Assembly: GCF_000519305.1 (NCBI RefSeq)
Contig: NZ_JAFG01000021.1
Span: 1 to 39,627, forward strand
Direction: 5' to 3'
Length of the DNA stretch: 39,627 nt
From: Mesorhizobium ciceri WSM4083
GTDB taxonomy: Bacteria > Pseudomonadota > Alphaproteobacteria > Rhizobiales > Rhizobiaceae
Made by a program: the position numbers and the translations under genes. Numbering within the stretch: position 1 is the first letter of the stretch; the number at the start of each line of letters is the position of its first letter. This document shows, piece after piece, positions 18,031 through 25,530 of this stretch. Under the pieces are notes generated by a model. That model had not been told where the DNA came from. It did not search any database and was given only the letters and a program-made list of their open reading frames with translations.

Positions 18031-18357
18031 TGAGATATCGTTCAGAGGGACTTGACGAACGGGGGCCCACTATAGAATCACTACTTTGAAAGTTTAGGTT
18101 TGATGAGTCTGCGAGCAGCTTCTCCCAGTGAGGACATCTGCGGGGCGGCGGCCGCATGAAGAGGTTAAGAATGGCTGTCTAACAGCTGGCATAATCGGTT
18201 GTGGCGGTGGTCTGCCGACTCTTTTTTGCCGGTGAATGCGTCCGGCGGCTTCTCTTCGTCATGTCTGCTCCTGATTCGCACCAAGAAACCTCGCCGCCGT
18301 CAGGCAGGAATCCATTATGCCACCGTCCGATTTTGTGGTGGCCTTCTCTGTCGACTA

Positions 18358-18373
18358 TTTTACAAATGTAAAA
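18358..18373. promoter_or_regulatory. TTTTACA-N2-TGTAAAA dyad upstream of the methyltransferase
   Basis: A perfect 16-bp inverted repeat, TTTTACAAATGTAAAA, in AT-rich sequence about 100 bases before the ATG at 18474. It contains TACANNTGTA, the core operator recognised by BlaI/MecI/CopY-type winged-helix repressors. No such repressor gene is visible in the window, so the assignment is tentative. Confidence 0.4.
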
Positions 18374-18473
18374 AACAATAATAGATATTTTACTTTTAAT
18401 GCGCATGGAGAAATGTGACAATGTACAGGATGGAAGAGGAGATCGATTTAGTAAATCAACTCGGAGAATCATC

Positions 18474-19232
18474 ATGAACCATGAAGCGACTACGCATAAT
18501 ATATCTGAACTTGAATCATACTTCAGTGACGACTATTTGTATTTTGCTGATTTGGTCAATCCCCCTGAAAGAAGTGACCGGGAGGTAGAGGCAATTTGGA
18601 AGCTTCTTTCCCTTAGGCACGGCAACTCAGTTCTTGAACTCGGATGCGGTTATGGGAGGATTGCCAACCGGTTGGCGGAAAAAGGAGCGCGGGTAACCGG
18701 ATTAGATCTCTCGCCGACCTTGCTGAAAAAGGCCGAAGCGGATGCGGCTGAACGCCGGGTAGATGTTGAGTATACTCGTGGGGATATGCGCTCACTCGCT
18801 TGGCGGGATCGGTTTGACGCGGCCTTTCTGTGGTACACGACGTTTGGCTATTTCGATGAAGCTGATAATGAGAGAGTTCTTCATGAAGCCGCTGCTTCAC
18901 TTCGAAAGGGCGGGCGTCTGCTAATCGATCAGATTAATCGCTTCTCTTTGCTGCGCGAGCAGTCGCCTACCTACGAGATCGTGGAGCGCGACGATGATCT
19001 AAGAATCGATATAGTCAACAACGACGCGCTGACCGATCGTCGAAACTACGAAAGGATCGTCGTCCGCGGTGGTTGCGTAAGACGCATGCGTCTTTCTATC
19101 AGACAATATGGGTTTTCCGAATGCACTCGCATGTTGCGAAGCGCGGGGTTCGATTCTGTTGAAGCCTATGGGCAGGAAGGCGAAGAGTTTACATCCTATG
19201 GCCCTCGTCTCGTCGTCGTCGCGTACAAGTAA
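18474..19232 (+). CDS. class I SAM-dependent methyltransferase
   Basis: 252 residues from the ATG at 18474 (GGAGA about seven bases upstream). Motif I is LELGCGYGR at 54-62, the acidic end of beta 2 is GLDLS at 76-80, and GDM at 103-105 is followed by the FDAAFLWYTTFGYF motif-II/III region. This is the small-molecule methyltransferase fold; the acceptor is unknown. The upstream sequence is noticeably AT-rich compared with its surroundings, suggesting separate acquisition. It is isolated between IS relics, with no operon partner. It could serve the ATP-grasp or NRPS-PKS product, but nothing in the sequence shows this. Confidence 0.85.
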   Translation: MNHEATTHNISELESYFSDDYLYFADLVNPPERSDREVEAIWKLLSLRHGNSVLELGCGYGRIANRLAEKGARVTGLDLSPTLLKKAEADAAERRVDVEYTRGDMRSLAWRDRFDAAFLWYTTFGYFDEADNERVLHEAAASLRKGGRLLIDQINRFSLLREQSPTYEIVERDDDLRIDIVNNDALTDRRNYERIVVRGGCVRRMRLSIRQYGFSECTRMLRSAGFDSVEAYGQEGEEFTSYGPRLVVVAYK

Positions 19233-19239
19233 ATTGGCG

Positions 19240-19813
19240 GTCATGGCGATTGCGTATTGCTACAGGCTTTATCGCTGACGGGTAGTGCGAGTCTGCGGGT
19301 CGCTCTAAGAACAGTCCGGTTGAACCGGGGTCGTAGCGATCGGGGTTGGTGACGGCGGCCCTGAGATTGTCGCAGACCACGAACTTCGGCACGCTGCCCA
19401 GAAAGGTGAAAGGTTCGTTTGAACACGGATCCAGTGGCAGGCTCTCGCTCGGGCACGCCTCGGCGTAGGTATAGTTGGAGGCGCCCATCGCTGCGACAAA
19501 CAGCTTCATGGGATGCGCTTCGCCGGTGACGGGGTCGAAGATGTCGATGGTGTCGCCGGCGAAATCGACAAACACCTTCTCGCCGCCCAGGTGCGTCTGG
19601 CGCATCGTCGGGCGCGCGCGCCCTTTCCAGGCCTCGAAGGTCGTGCAAAACCAGGTATAGTCAAAGCCGTCTGGATTGGCGGCCCGATACTCTTCCCACA
19701 GCAGCACCCGCGTTACGCCGCGCCGGCGCAACTCCTTCTCCACACGGCTCCAATCGGGCACCGGCGGGCGAGGGCTTTGCGAGGCCGCCATCGGCGCTGG
19801 GAAGAGCAGCAGC
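19240..19813 (-). pseudogene. istA: IS21 transposase istA, central part downstream of the IS66 insertion
   Basis: The minus strand continues the istA frame from 28317 after removal of IS66: VPDWSRVEKELRRRGVTRVL, LLWEEYRAANPDG, FVDFAGDTIDIFDP (catalytic Asp region), NYTYAEACPSESL and VPKFVVCDNLRAAVTNPDRYDP. A frame change follows (NRTVLRA, then LPVSDKA in another phase), and the C-terminal third is missing. IstA is a DDE transposase with an N-terminal HTH. This copy is broken both by IS66 and by 3' decay. Confidence 0.85.
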
Positions 19814-19897
19814 GTAAGCGGTGTTTCCGGACCACCTTTCGGGAGTGGTCGCGATCTGTGAGGTTGCCGGTTCTGCATTGGAATCGGAGATCGGCTT

Positions 19898-20332
19898 GTG
19901 TCTGGACTTGACCTTACGCTTGACCCGGAGCGGCAGCCTCGACGTTTCGAGGTGATCAACGGTGCCGGCGGTCGGCGTCGGTGGTCTGTGGATGACAAGG
20001 CGCGGATCATCGCGGAGACGCTGGAGCCGAACGCGATCATTTCCGAGGTCGCCCGCCGTTATGGTCTCAGGCCGCAGCAGGTCTTCGCCTGGCGCCGCGA
20101 AGCGCGCAAACAGGTCGCTTCGGTGCAGCAAGATTCTCCTGCCTTTGTGCCGGCGGTTGTGGCGGCGGCGGAACCTGTAGCCAGCCGTTCACCGAAGCAG
20201 CGGAAACGGCAAGCCACCCGAGATGCCGGCATGATCGAGCTTGAGATCGACGGCATCGCGATGCGCGTCGGCCGGGGCGCCGATACCAAGACGGTGGCCG
20301 CAGTGATCCGCGCGCTGAAGGCGACGTCGTGA
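19898..20332 (+). CDS. tnpA: IS66-family accessory protein TnpA
   Basis: 144 residues beginning with GTG at 19898. A helix-turn-helix of the IS3/IS66 OrfA type is visible (RRRWSVDDKARIIAETLEP, then NAIISEVARRYGLRPQQVF and WRREA). The C-terminal tail MIELEIDGIAMRVGRGAD is typical of IS66 TnpA. It is the first IS66 gene and overlaps tnpB by four bases (GTGA, 20329-20332). It is a DNA-binding accessory protein thought to be needed with TnpB and TnpC for transposition. The gene itself is intact, although its partners are interrupted. Confidence 0.92.
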   Translation: MSGLDLTLDPERQPRRFEVINGAGGRRRWSVDDKARIIAETLEPNAIISEVARRYGLRPQQVFAWRREARKQVASVQQDSPAFVPAVVAAAEPVASRSPKQRKRQATRDAGMIELEIDGIAMRVGRGADTKTVAAVIRALKATS

Positions 20333-20442
20333 TCGGGCCGACGGGTGCGGTCAAGGTCATGGTGGCGACGAAGCCCGTCGACTTCCGCAAGGGTGCGGAG
20401 GGATTGGCGGCGCTGGTGCGAGAGACAATGGGGGCCGATCCG

Positions 20443-20529
20443 TTCTTATGCGTCGGGCGAGATTATGTGGCGGAGCCGCCCTGACCCCCTTTCGGGCCGG
20501 CCAAACCCAGCTTGCCTCCGCCACATAAT
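20443..20529. repeat. left 87-bp terminal inverted repeat of the RIT element
   Basis: Identical over all 87 bases to the reverse complement of 23762-23848. It contains its own stem: TTATGTGGCGGAG (20463-20475) pairs with CTCCGCCACATAA (20516-20528), giving two inward-facing half-sites around a 40-base centre. Probable binding region for the tyrosine recombinases. Confidence 0.93.
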
Positions 20530-20531
20530 GT

Positions 20532-21539
20532 TCAGATGGAGTTCAGCAGTTGCAGAACGGAGTCATTTGGTCGGAAACGCACGCCGTGATCGCCGGTGAC
20601 GCCCGCCTTCTCGAGTCCATTGCGCATCATCTCGACATCCGCTGCGGCATAGCGGTGGGTCGTGGCGACCTGTGCGTGCCCGAGCCAGGCTTGGATCGTC
20701 AAAAGGTCCACGCCGGACTGGAGGAGCTTCATGGCGAGGGAGTGCCGGAAGATGTGCGGCGATATGGGCTTGTCGGCCAAGGCCGGCCTGGTAGGCACGG
20801 CCTCGGTGGCCGCACGCCGCACGATATGGGTCGCTCCGAAACGAGTCAGGCGCTCGTTGCGGGCGCCGACGAATATCGGTCGCGGCTCGTGATGGGCGAT
20901 CCCGCGCTCGCTCAACAAAGATGTTAGCGCCCGCGCCAGGTCCTTAGCAATGGGGACGACGCGGTCTCTGCGCCCTTTGCCGCGCAGCAGCACTTGTGGG
21001 TGCGGCCGCTCCAACTGAAGGTCGTTTGCGTTGACGCCGGTGGCTTCGGAGACCCGGGCGCCGGTCCGTGCCAAGAAGAGCAGAAAGGCTCGGTCGCGCC
21101 GACCACGGGGCGTCTTTGGATCGGGCGCCGCGATGAGGGTGTCCACTTCGGCCTTGGTGAGGTGGTACGTCACCTCAATGTGCGTCCGTTTAATGGGAAT
21201 CGTCAGCACGCGTTGGGCGACGCCGAAGGACGCCGGGTCGGCGGCAGCGACGTGGTGGAAGAAAGATCGGATCGCGGCCAAGCGGGCGTTGCGCGTGGTG
21301 ACGGAATTGTTCCGCTTCTCCTCGAGTTCGTCGAGAAAAGCGAGAACGAGGTCTCGATCAAGCTCTTCGAGCGCCAACGCCGCCGGCTTCTTCCGCAATC
21401 GGGCGGCGGCAAAGAGGATCAGCATGCGCAAGGCGTCCCGATAGCTGGCCACGGTCGCGGGAGTCGCGTTCCGCTGCTTGGTCAGGCGCCGGCGGAAATA
21501 GGACTCCAGGAGCGGCGCTAGGAGCGGGTGTTCGCTCAT
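20532..21539 (-). CDS. ritC: RIT tyrosine recombinase, third gene
   Basis: 335 residues. An N-terminal SAM-like core-binding domain (from YFRRRLTKQRNATPATVASY) is followed by a catalytic domain with all expected residues: RTGARVSEATGV (first Arg), HIFRHSLAMKLL (His-x-x-Arg), LGHAQVATTHRYAA (His and nucleophilic Tyr). It overlaps the preceding recombinase gene by four bases (21536-21539), so translation is coupled. The stop lies three bases inside the left terminal repeat boundary. It is thought to act with the other two recombinases to excise and integrate the element. Confidence 0.93.
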   Translation of the reverse strand: MSEHPLLAPLLESYFRRRLTKQRNATPATVASYRDALRMLILFAAARLRKKPAALALEELDRDLVLAFLDELEEKRNNSVTTRNARLAAIRSFFHHVAAADPASFGVAQRVLTIPIKRTHIEVTYHLTKAEVDTLIAAPDPKTPRGRRDRAFLLFLARTGARVSEATGVNANDLQLERPHPQVLLRGKGRRDRVVPIAKDLARALTSLLSERGIAHHEPRPIFVGARNERLTRFGATHIVRRAATEAVPTRPALADKPISPHIFRHSLAMKLLQSGVDLLTIQAWLGHAQVATTHRYAAADVEMMRNGLEKAGVTGDHGVRFRPNDSVLQLLNSI

Positions 21540-22468
21540 GCTGCGCCTCCATCGAGGGCGGCACGCTCAGCCGCGATGGCGAGGAGCTCCGCCGAGCCCG
21601 TGAGGTAGTAGGCCGTGTCGCTGTAACTAACGTGGCCGAGATATGTGGCGAGCAAAGGCAATAGCGCCTGAACGTCTGCGCGCTGTTGGTGCCAGAGGCT
21701 GAGGCGGGTCACGGCAAACCGGTGCCTGAGATCGTGCGGCCTTAACGGCTTACCGCCATCAAAGTCGGCGAGTTTACGGACCTCGGCAAAGCCGTTTTGC
21801 AGGCCGGTCGCCGAGAGGCGGTTGCCCCGGGAACTGAGGAAGAAGCCCTGATCCTTGGGTATGGGGAAAGCGGCGTCGCGCTCACGGGCATAGCAACCAA
21901 GGGCAGCCTGGGTTGTCGTGTGAACTGGAACGAGACGATCCTTGCGGAACTTTGTCTTCCGAACGAGGAGAACCCCGTTGGTGAGATCAACGTCGGAACG
22001 ATCAAGCCCGACTACTTCGCCCGATCGCAGCCCCGAACTCGCCAACAATCCGATCAGCGTCGCCATCGTCCGCCCTCGCAGAGGGATGCTAGGCGAAATG
22101 CGGGCGCATGCGTCGATGAGTGACGTCAACTCAGCCTCGCTGAGAATACGCGGAGGCGGAATCGCTCTGGATCGGGGGAAAGCCCTGCGCTCCAAGACTT
22201 CGGTTCGCACGTCATAGACGGCGAGATACTCGTAAAACCGGCGGAGCACGCCGTGACGAGTGACGCGGCTGTTGGCGGCGCCGCTGAACGACAGGGCGAA
22301 ATCCAGCGCCAACGTTCGAGTGGCGGGCCCATCGAACTGAGCGCGCTCAACGTACCTCGCGAAAGCCCGCAACGTGCCGGCTTGCTTGCTGAAGGCATAG
22401 CCGAGGGAGTGGCGTAGCTCGATGTAACACTCGGCCTTCTCGCCGAGGAATCGGGCAAAGGCGCTCAT
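21536..22468 (-). CDS. ritB: RIT tyrosine recombinase, second gene
   Basis: 310 residues. The N-terminal region (FARFLGEKAECYIELRHSLG) precedes a catalytic domain with SSGLRSGEVVGL (Arg), HDLRHRFAVTRL (HxxR) and LGHVSYSDTAYYLTG (His and Tyr). It is the middle of the three-gene operon, overlapping both neighbours by four bases. Sequence is complete, without frameshift. The differing spacing and motifs show that the three recombinases are anciently diverged paralogues, not recent copies, as is typical of RIT elements. Confidence 0.93.
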   Translation of the reverse strand: MSAFARFLGEKAECYIELRHSLGYAFSKQAGTLRAFARYVERAQFDGPATRTLALDFALSFSGAANSRVTRHGVLRRFYEYLAVYDVRTEVLERRAFPRSRAIPPPRILSEAELTSLIDACARISPSIPLRGRTMATLIGLLASSGLRSGEVVGLDRSDVDLTNGVLLVRKTKFRKDRLVPVHTTTQAALGCYARERDAAFPIPKDQGFFLSSRGNRLSATGLQNGFAEVRKLADFDGGKPLRPHDLRHRFAVTRLSLWHQQRADVQALLPLLATYLGHVSYSDTAYYLTGSAELLAIAAERAALDGGAA

Positions 22469-23703
22469 GCCACGCCTCCCGGAAAGGGGAGTGCGACCTC
22501 GGCAAGTTGCGAGGTCGCGACCTTTACGTACAGCGCCGTTGTGTTGATGCTGCGGTGTCCCAGGAGATCGGCGACCTCGTTGATCGGCCTTCGCTGCTTG
22601 ACGAGCTGGGTGGCAAGACTGTGGCGCAGGAGATGCGCACCTGCGACCCGCCCGAGTTCAACCCCGCCATGTCGCAACCGCTTCCGCACGATCCTCGAAA
22701 CAGGCGACGCGCATTTGAACGGTGCCACGGGCGGCGTGAAGGACAGGAACAGATACGGACTATCCACCTTCGGTCGAGCGCGCAGGACGTAGTCGGCGAG
22801 CGCGGCGCCAGTCTCCTCGAGCAGCGGCGCCACCCGATCCCGCTTGCCCTTGGTGCGCCGGACAGAAACCTCGCCAGCACGCCAGTCGATATCCTGCAGC
22901 TGAATGGCGCGTAGCTCACCGTTGCGAATGCCCGTGGTGGCGAGTAGCAGCAGGACGGCTCGATCGCGGATGTCGACCGGCGTCGTTGCGCCGATCGCAT
23001 CGATTGCGCGCCGAACGTCATCCCATGCAAGGCGCGGCGGCAAATGCGCCAAACGCCAATGAGGCGTCCTTGGGACGACGCGGTCGAGATCCTGGTCATG
23101 GTGGCCAGCCCAACATAAAAACTGAAGAAATGTTCGGATGTGAGAAGTCGCTGCCGTGCGGGTGCCGGTGGTCGCCGATAGCGACAGCCGATGCTCGACA
23201 GCAGCGAGGACGTGCTCAGCCGTCAACGCCTCGAGATCTTGACCGGGATGGTGATGGCGGAACCAATCCAGAAAGCGGCGGCCGCCCAGAAGAACGCCTT
23301 CGCGGGTCTTCGGCTCAAGTCCTCGCACCTTGCGCAAATAGTCGGAAAATGAGGTCAGAAGCGGAGTATCCGGATCATCATCTACCTTGGGAGCGGAAGC
23401 AATGAAGCGCTCCGGAGCCACTCGCCGTGCATGTCCCAGCGCCGATGCTGCCCCAATGCGTGGAGAATCCGTAGTAAACGTGCATAAATAGCTGTCGACG
23501 ACATCTTGATGGATCGGCATCCGACCACAGCGCGTTGCGGCAAACTGGCTAAAGCGCGCAATCCGGCTCAGGTAAATCTTGGCGGACGCTCGCTTGTAAC
23601 CAAGGGTGAAAAAATGCTCCGCGAGGCGATCCATCTCGCCACCGAGTGCACCGCTACGCAGGCGCTTGAGCACCCCACAATAGGAAAAATAGAACTCGAG
23701 CAT
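22465..23703 (-). CDS. ritA: RIT tyrosine recombinase, first gene
   Basis: 412 residues from an ATG at 23703, preceded by GGAGG six bases upstream. Longer in-frame starts (23745, or the open frame through the inverted repeat into IS66) have no ribosome site and read through repeat sequence. Domains: an N-terminal extension to about residue 110, a core-binding domain (PLLTSFSDYLRKVRGLEP), and a catalytic domain with TTGIRNGELRAI (Arg), HLLRHSLATQLV (HxxR) and LGHRSINTTALYVKV (His, Tyr). First gene of the overlapping trio; its promoter should lie between 23704 and the right terminal repeat. Confidence 0.9.
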   Translation of the reverse strand: MLEFYFSYCGVLKRLRSGALGGEMDRLAEHFFTLGYKRASAKIYLSRIARFSQFAATRCGRMPIHQDVVDSYLCTFTTDSPRIGAASALGHARRVAPERFIASAPKVDDDPDTPLLTSFSDYLRKVRGLEPKTREGVLLGGRRFLDWFRHHHPGQDLEALTAEHVLAAVEHRLSLSATTGTRTAATSHIRTFLQFLCWAGHHDQDLDRVVPRTPHWRLAHLPPRLAWDDVRRAIDAIGATTPVDIRDRAVLLLLATTGIRNGELRAIQLQDIDWRAGEVSVRRTKGKRDRVAPLLEETGAALADYVLRARPKVDSPYLFLSFTPPVAPFKCASPVSRIVRKRLRHGGVELGRVAGAHLLRHSLATQLVKQRRPINEVADLLGHRSINTTALYVKVATSQLAEVALPFPGGVA

Positions 23704-23761
23704 TCTGCCCCTCCGGCGTTGTGGCACAGGGGAATCCCGCGCCATGAGAGAGGCATGAGAT

Positions 23762-23848
23762 ATTATGTGGCGGAGGCAAGCTGGGTTTGGCCGGCCCGAA
23801 AGGGGGTCAGGGCGGCTCCGCCACATAATCTCGCCCGACGCATAAGAA
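23762..23848. repeat. right 87-bp terminal inverted repeat of the RIT element
   Basis: The exact reverse complement of 20443-20529. Half-sites TTATGTGGCGGAG at 23763-23775 and CTCCGCCACATAA at 23816-23828 form an internal stem. It lies between the first recombinase gene and the extra palindrome. Confidence 0.93.
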
Positions 23849-23849
23849 G

Positions 23850-23873
23850 GGTTATGTGGCGCGCCACATAACC
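23850..23873. repeat. 24-bp perfect palindrome at the right RIT junction
   Basis: Both arms contain TTATGTGGCG, the same half-site as in the terminal repeats, but here head-to-head with no centre (TTATGTGGCGCGCCACATAA at 23852-23871). It is outside the 87-bp repeat and absent from the left end, so it makes the element ends asymmetric. It resembles a minimal tyrosine-recombinase core site. Confidence 0.85.
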
Positions 23874-25494
23874 GTTCAGCGGGGCCGTCTACGTCTTCCG
23901 GGCGAAGCGGACTGACCGGATCAAGCTGATCTTCTGGGATGGCACCGGCGTTTGCCTCTATGCCAAGCGTTTGGAGGATGGGGAGTTTCGCTGGCCGAAA
24001 GTGCATGACGGCATGATGCGGCTGACGGCCGCGCAGCTCTCGGCGCTGCTCGAAGGTCTCGACTGGCGGCGAGTCCACGAGGCGCGCCGGACCCGCGTTC
24101 CAGCCCAGGCGGGCTGACCCGCGACGAAGTGAATCAGCCTGGATTCCGCTGTCGCGGGCTGTCGGCGAATATGGTCTGATCCGCTCATGGCGATGACGGC
24201 TGACCAGCTTCCCGACGATCCGGACGCGCTGAAGGCGATGGTCCTGGCGCGCGACGTCGAGAATGCCCGTCTGATTCAGATCATCAAGGAATTGCAGCGT
24301 CACCGCTTCGGCCGGCGTGCCGAGACGCTTCCCGAGGATCAGTTGCTGCTGGGGCTCGAAGAGGCCGAGCAGATCGAGGCCGCCGACGAGGAAGAGAACG
24401 AACAAGCATCTCCCGCAGAGCGTCTGGAGCGCGCCAGGAAGCGCCGGACGAACCGCGGCGCGTTGCCACCCCATCTTCCGCGGGTGGAAATGGTCGTCGA
24501 CATCGAGGATCATGCCTGTCCGGGTTGCCGCAATGGCCTGCATCGGATCGGCGAGGACGTGAGCGAGCGGCTCGATATCGTACCCGTGCAGCTGCGTGTG
24601 ATCGTCGTGCGCCGGCCCAAATATGCCTGCCGCGCCTGTGAGGACGTCGTGGTTCAGGCTCCCGCGCCGGCCCGACTGATCGAGGGTGGTCTTCCGACCG
24701 AGGCAACGGTCGCCCAGGTGCTGGTCTCAAAATATGCCGACCACCTTCCGCTCTATCGTCAGGCGCAGATCTACGCCCGGCAGGGTATCAATCTCGATCG
24801 CTCCACGCTCGCGGACTGGGTCGGCCGCGCCGCCTGGCATCTGCGTCCGGTGCATGAGCGGCTGCTTGGCAAGCTGAAGTCCTCGCCAAAACTGTTCGCC
24901 GACGAGACGACCGCGCCGGTGCTCGATCCGGGCCGCGGCAAGACGAAGACAGGCCAACTCTGGGCCTATGCCCGCGATGACCGACCATGGGAGGGGAGCG
25001 ACCCGCCGGGCGTCGCCTATGTCTATGCGCCGGACCGAAAGGCCGAGCGTCCGATCGCTCATCTCGCAGGCTTCACCGGAATCCTGCAGGTCGACGGCTA
25101 TGGCGGCTATCGCGTGCTGGCCGACAAAAGCGGCGTCACGCTCGCCTTCTGCTGGGCGCATGTCCGCCGGCGCTTCTATGAACTGGCAGCAGCTGGTCCC
25201 GCGCCGATTGCCAGCGAGGCGCTGAGACGGATCGCCGAGCTCTACAAGATCGAGGACGCCATCCGCGGCCGATCGGCCAACGAGCGCCGTGCTGCGCGCC
25301 AGGAAAAGAGTGCTTCAATCATCGCGGCACTCGACCCATGGCTGCGTGAGAAGCTCGGCCTAATCAGTCAAAAGACCAAGCTCGCAGAGGCAATCCGTTA
25401 CACGCTCTCACGCTGGGAAGGGCTCTCGCGCTTCCTTGACGACGGCCGCATCGAGATCGACAGCAACGTGGTCGAACGCTCAATCCGTCCGATC

Positions 25495-25530
25495 GCGATG
25501 CGTGAGTCATTATGCACTCCCTCGTCAAGT
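25495..25530 (-). promoter_or_regulatory. left attachment junction with orphan Shine-Dalgarno and start codon
   Basis: On the minus strand, GAGGGAG (25517-25523) is followed six bases later by ATG (25510-25508). The codons ACT CAC GCA then run to the element end at 25498. In the integrated state this start reads out into IS66 on the antisense strand. In a circle it continues in frame into the gene body at 28078. It lies 15 bases downstream of the recombinase stop. Confidence 0.7.

Larger units (their letters stand above)
20446..23871 (-). mobile_element. RIT (recombinase in trio) element
   Basis: Three consecutive, overlapping tyrosine-recombinase genes bounded by perfect 87-bp inverted repeats match the known RIT architecture. 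It lies inside IS66 tnpB, flanked by CCGTTC on both sides. The right end is longer than the left, because a perfect 24-bp palindrome lies between the 87-bp repeat and the host sequence. All three catalytic sets appear intact, so it may still be mobile. Whether CCGTTC is a true duplication or a recombination core is not settled by sequence alone. Confidence 0.92.
20329..24117 (+). pseudogene. tnpB: IS66 accessory gene tnpB, interrupted by the RIT element
   Basis: Codons 1-39 (20329-20445, GTG start) encode VIGPTGAVKVMVATKPVDF through GADPF. The frame resumes at 23878 with SGAVYVFRAKRTDRIKLIFW and ends in RVPAQAG at 24117. Joined after removal of 20446-23877, it gives a complete 118-residue TnpB with the canonical GADPFSG(A)VYVFR junction. 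The interruption is therefore precise, with a CCGTTC direct repeat (20440-20445 and 23872-23877) left at the borders. Non-functional unless the RIT element excises cleanly. Confidence 0.93.

Noticed and set aside
20443..23873. CRISPR-like repeats from the recurring TTATGTGGCG motif
   Set aside because: Copies lie in inverted pairs at the two ends of one element, not as regularly spaced direct repeats; no cas genes present.
22465..24543. 692-codon frame as a giant recombinase
   Set aside because: Its N-terminal half reads antisense through IS66 tnpB/tnpC and through the inverted repeat. The ATG at 23703 has a good ribosome site and gives a normal-length RitA.
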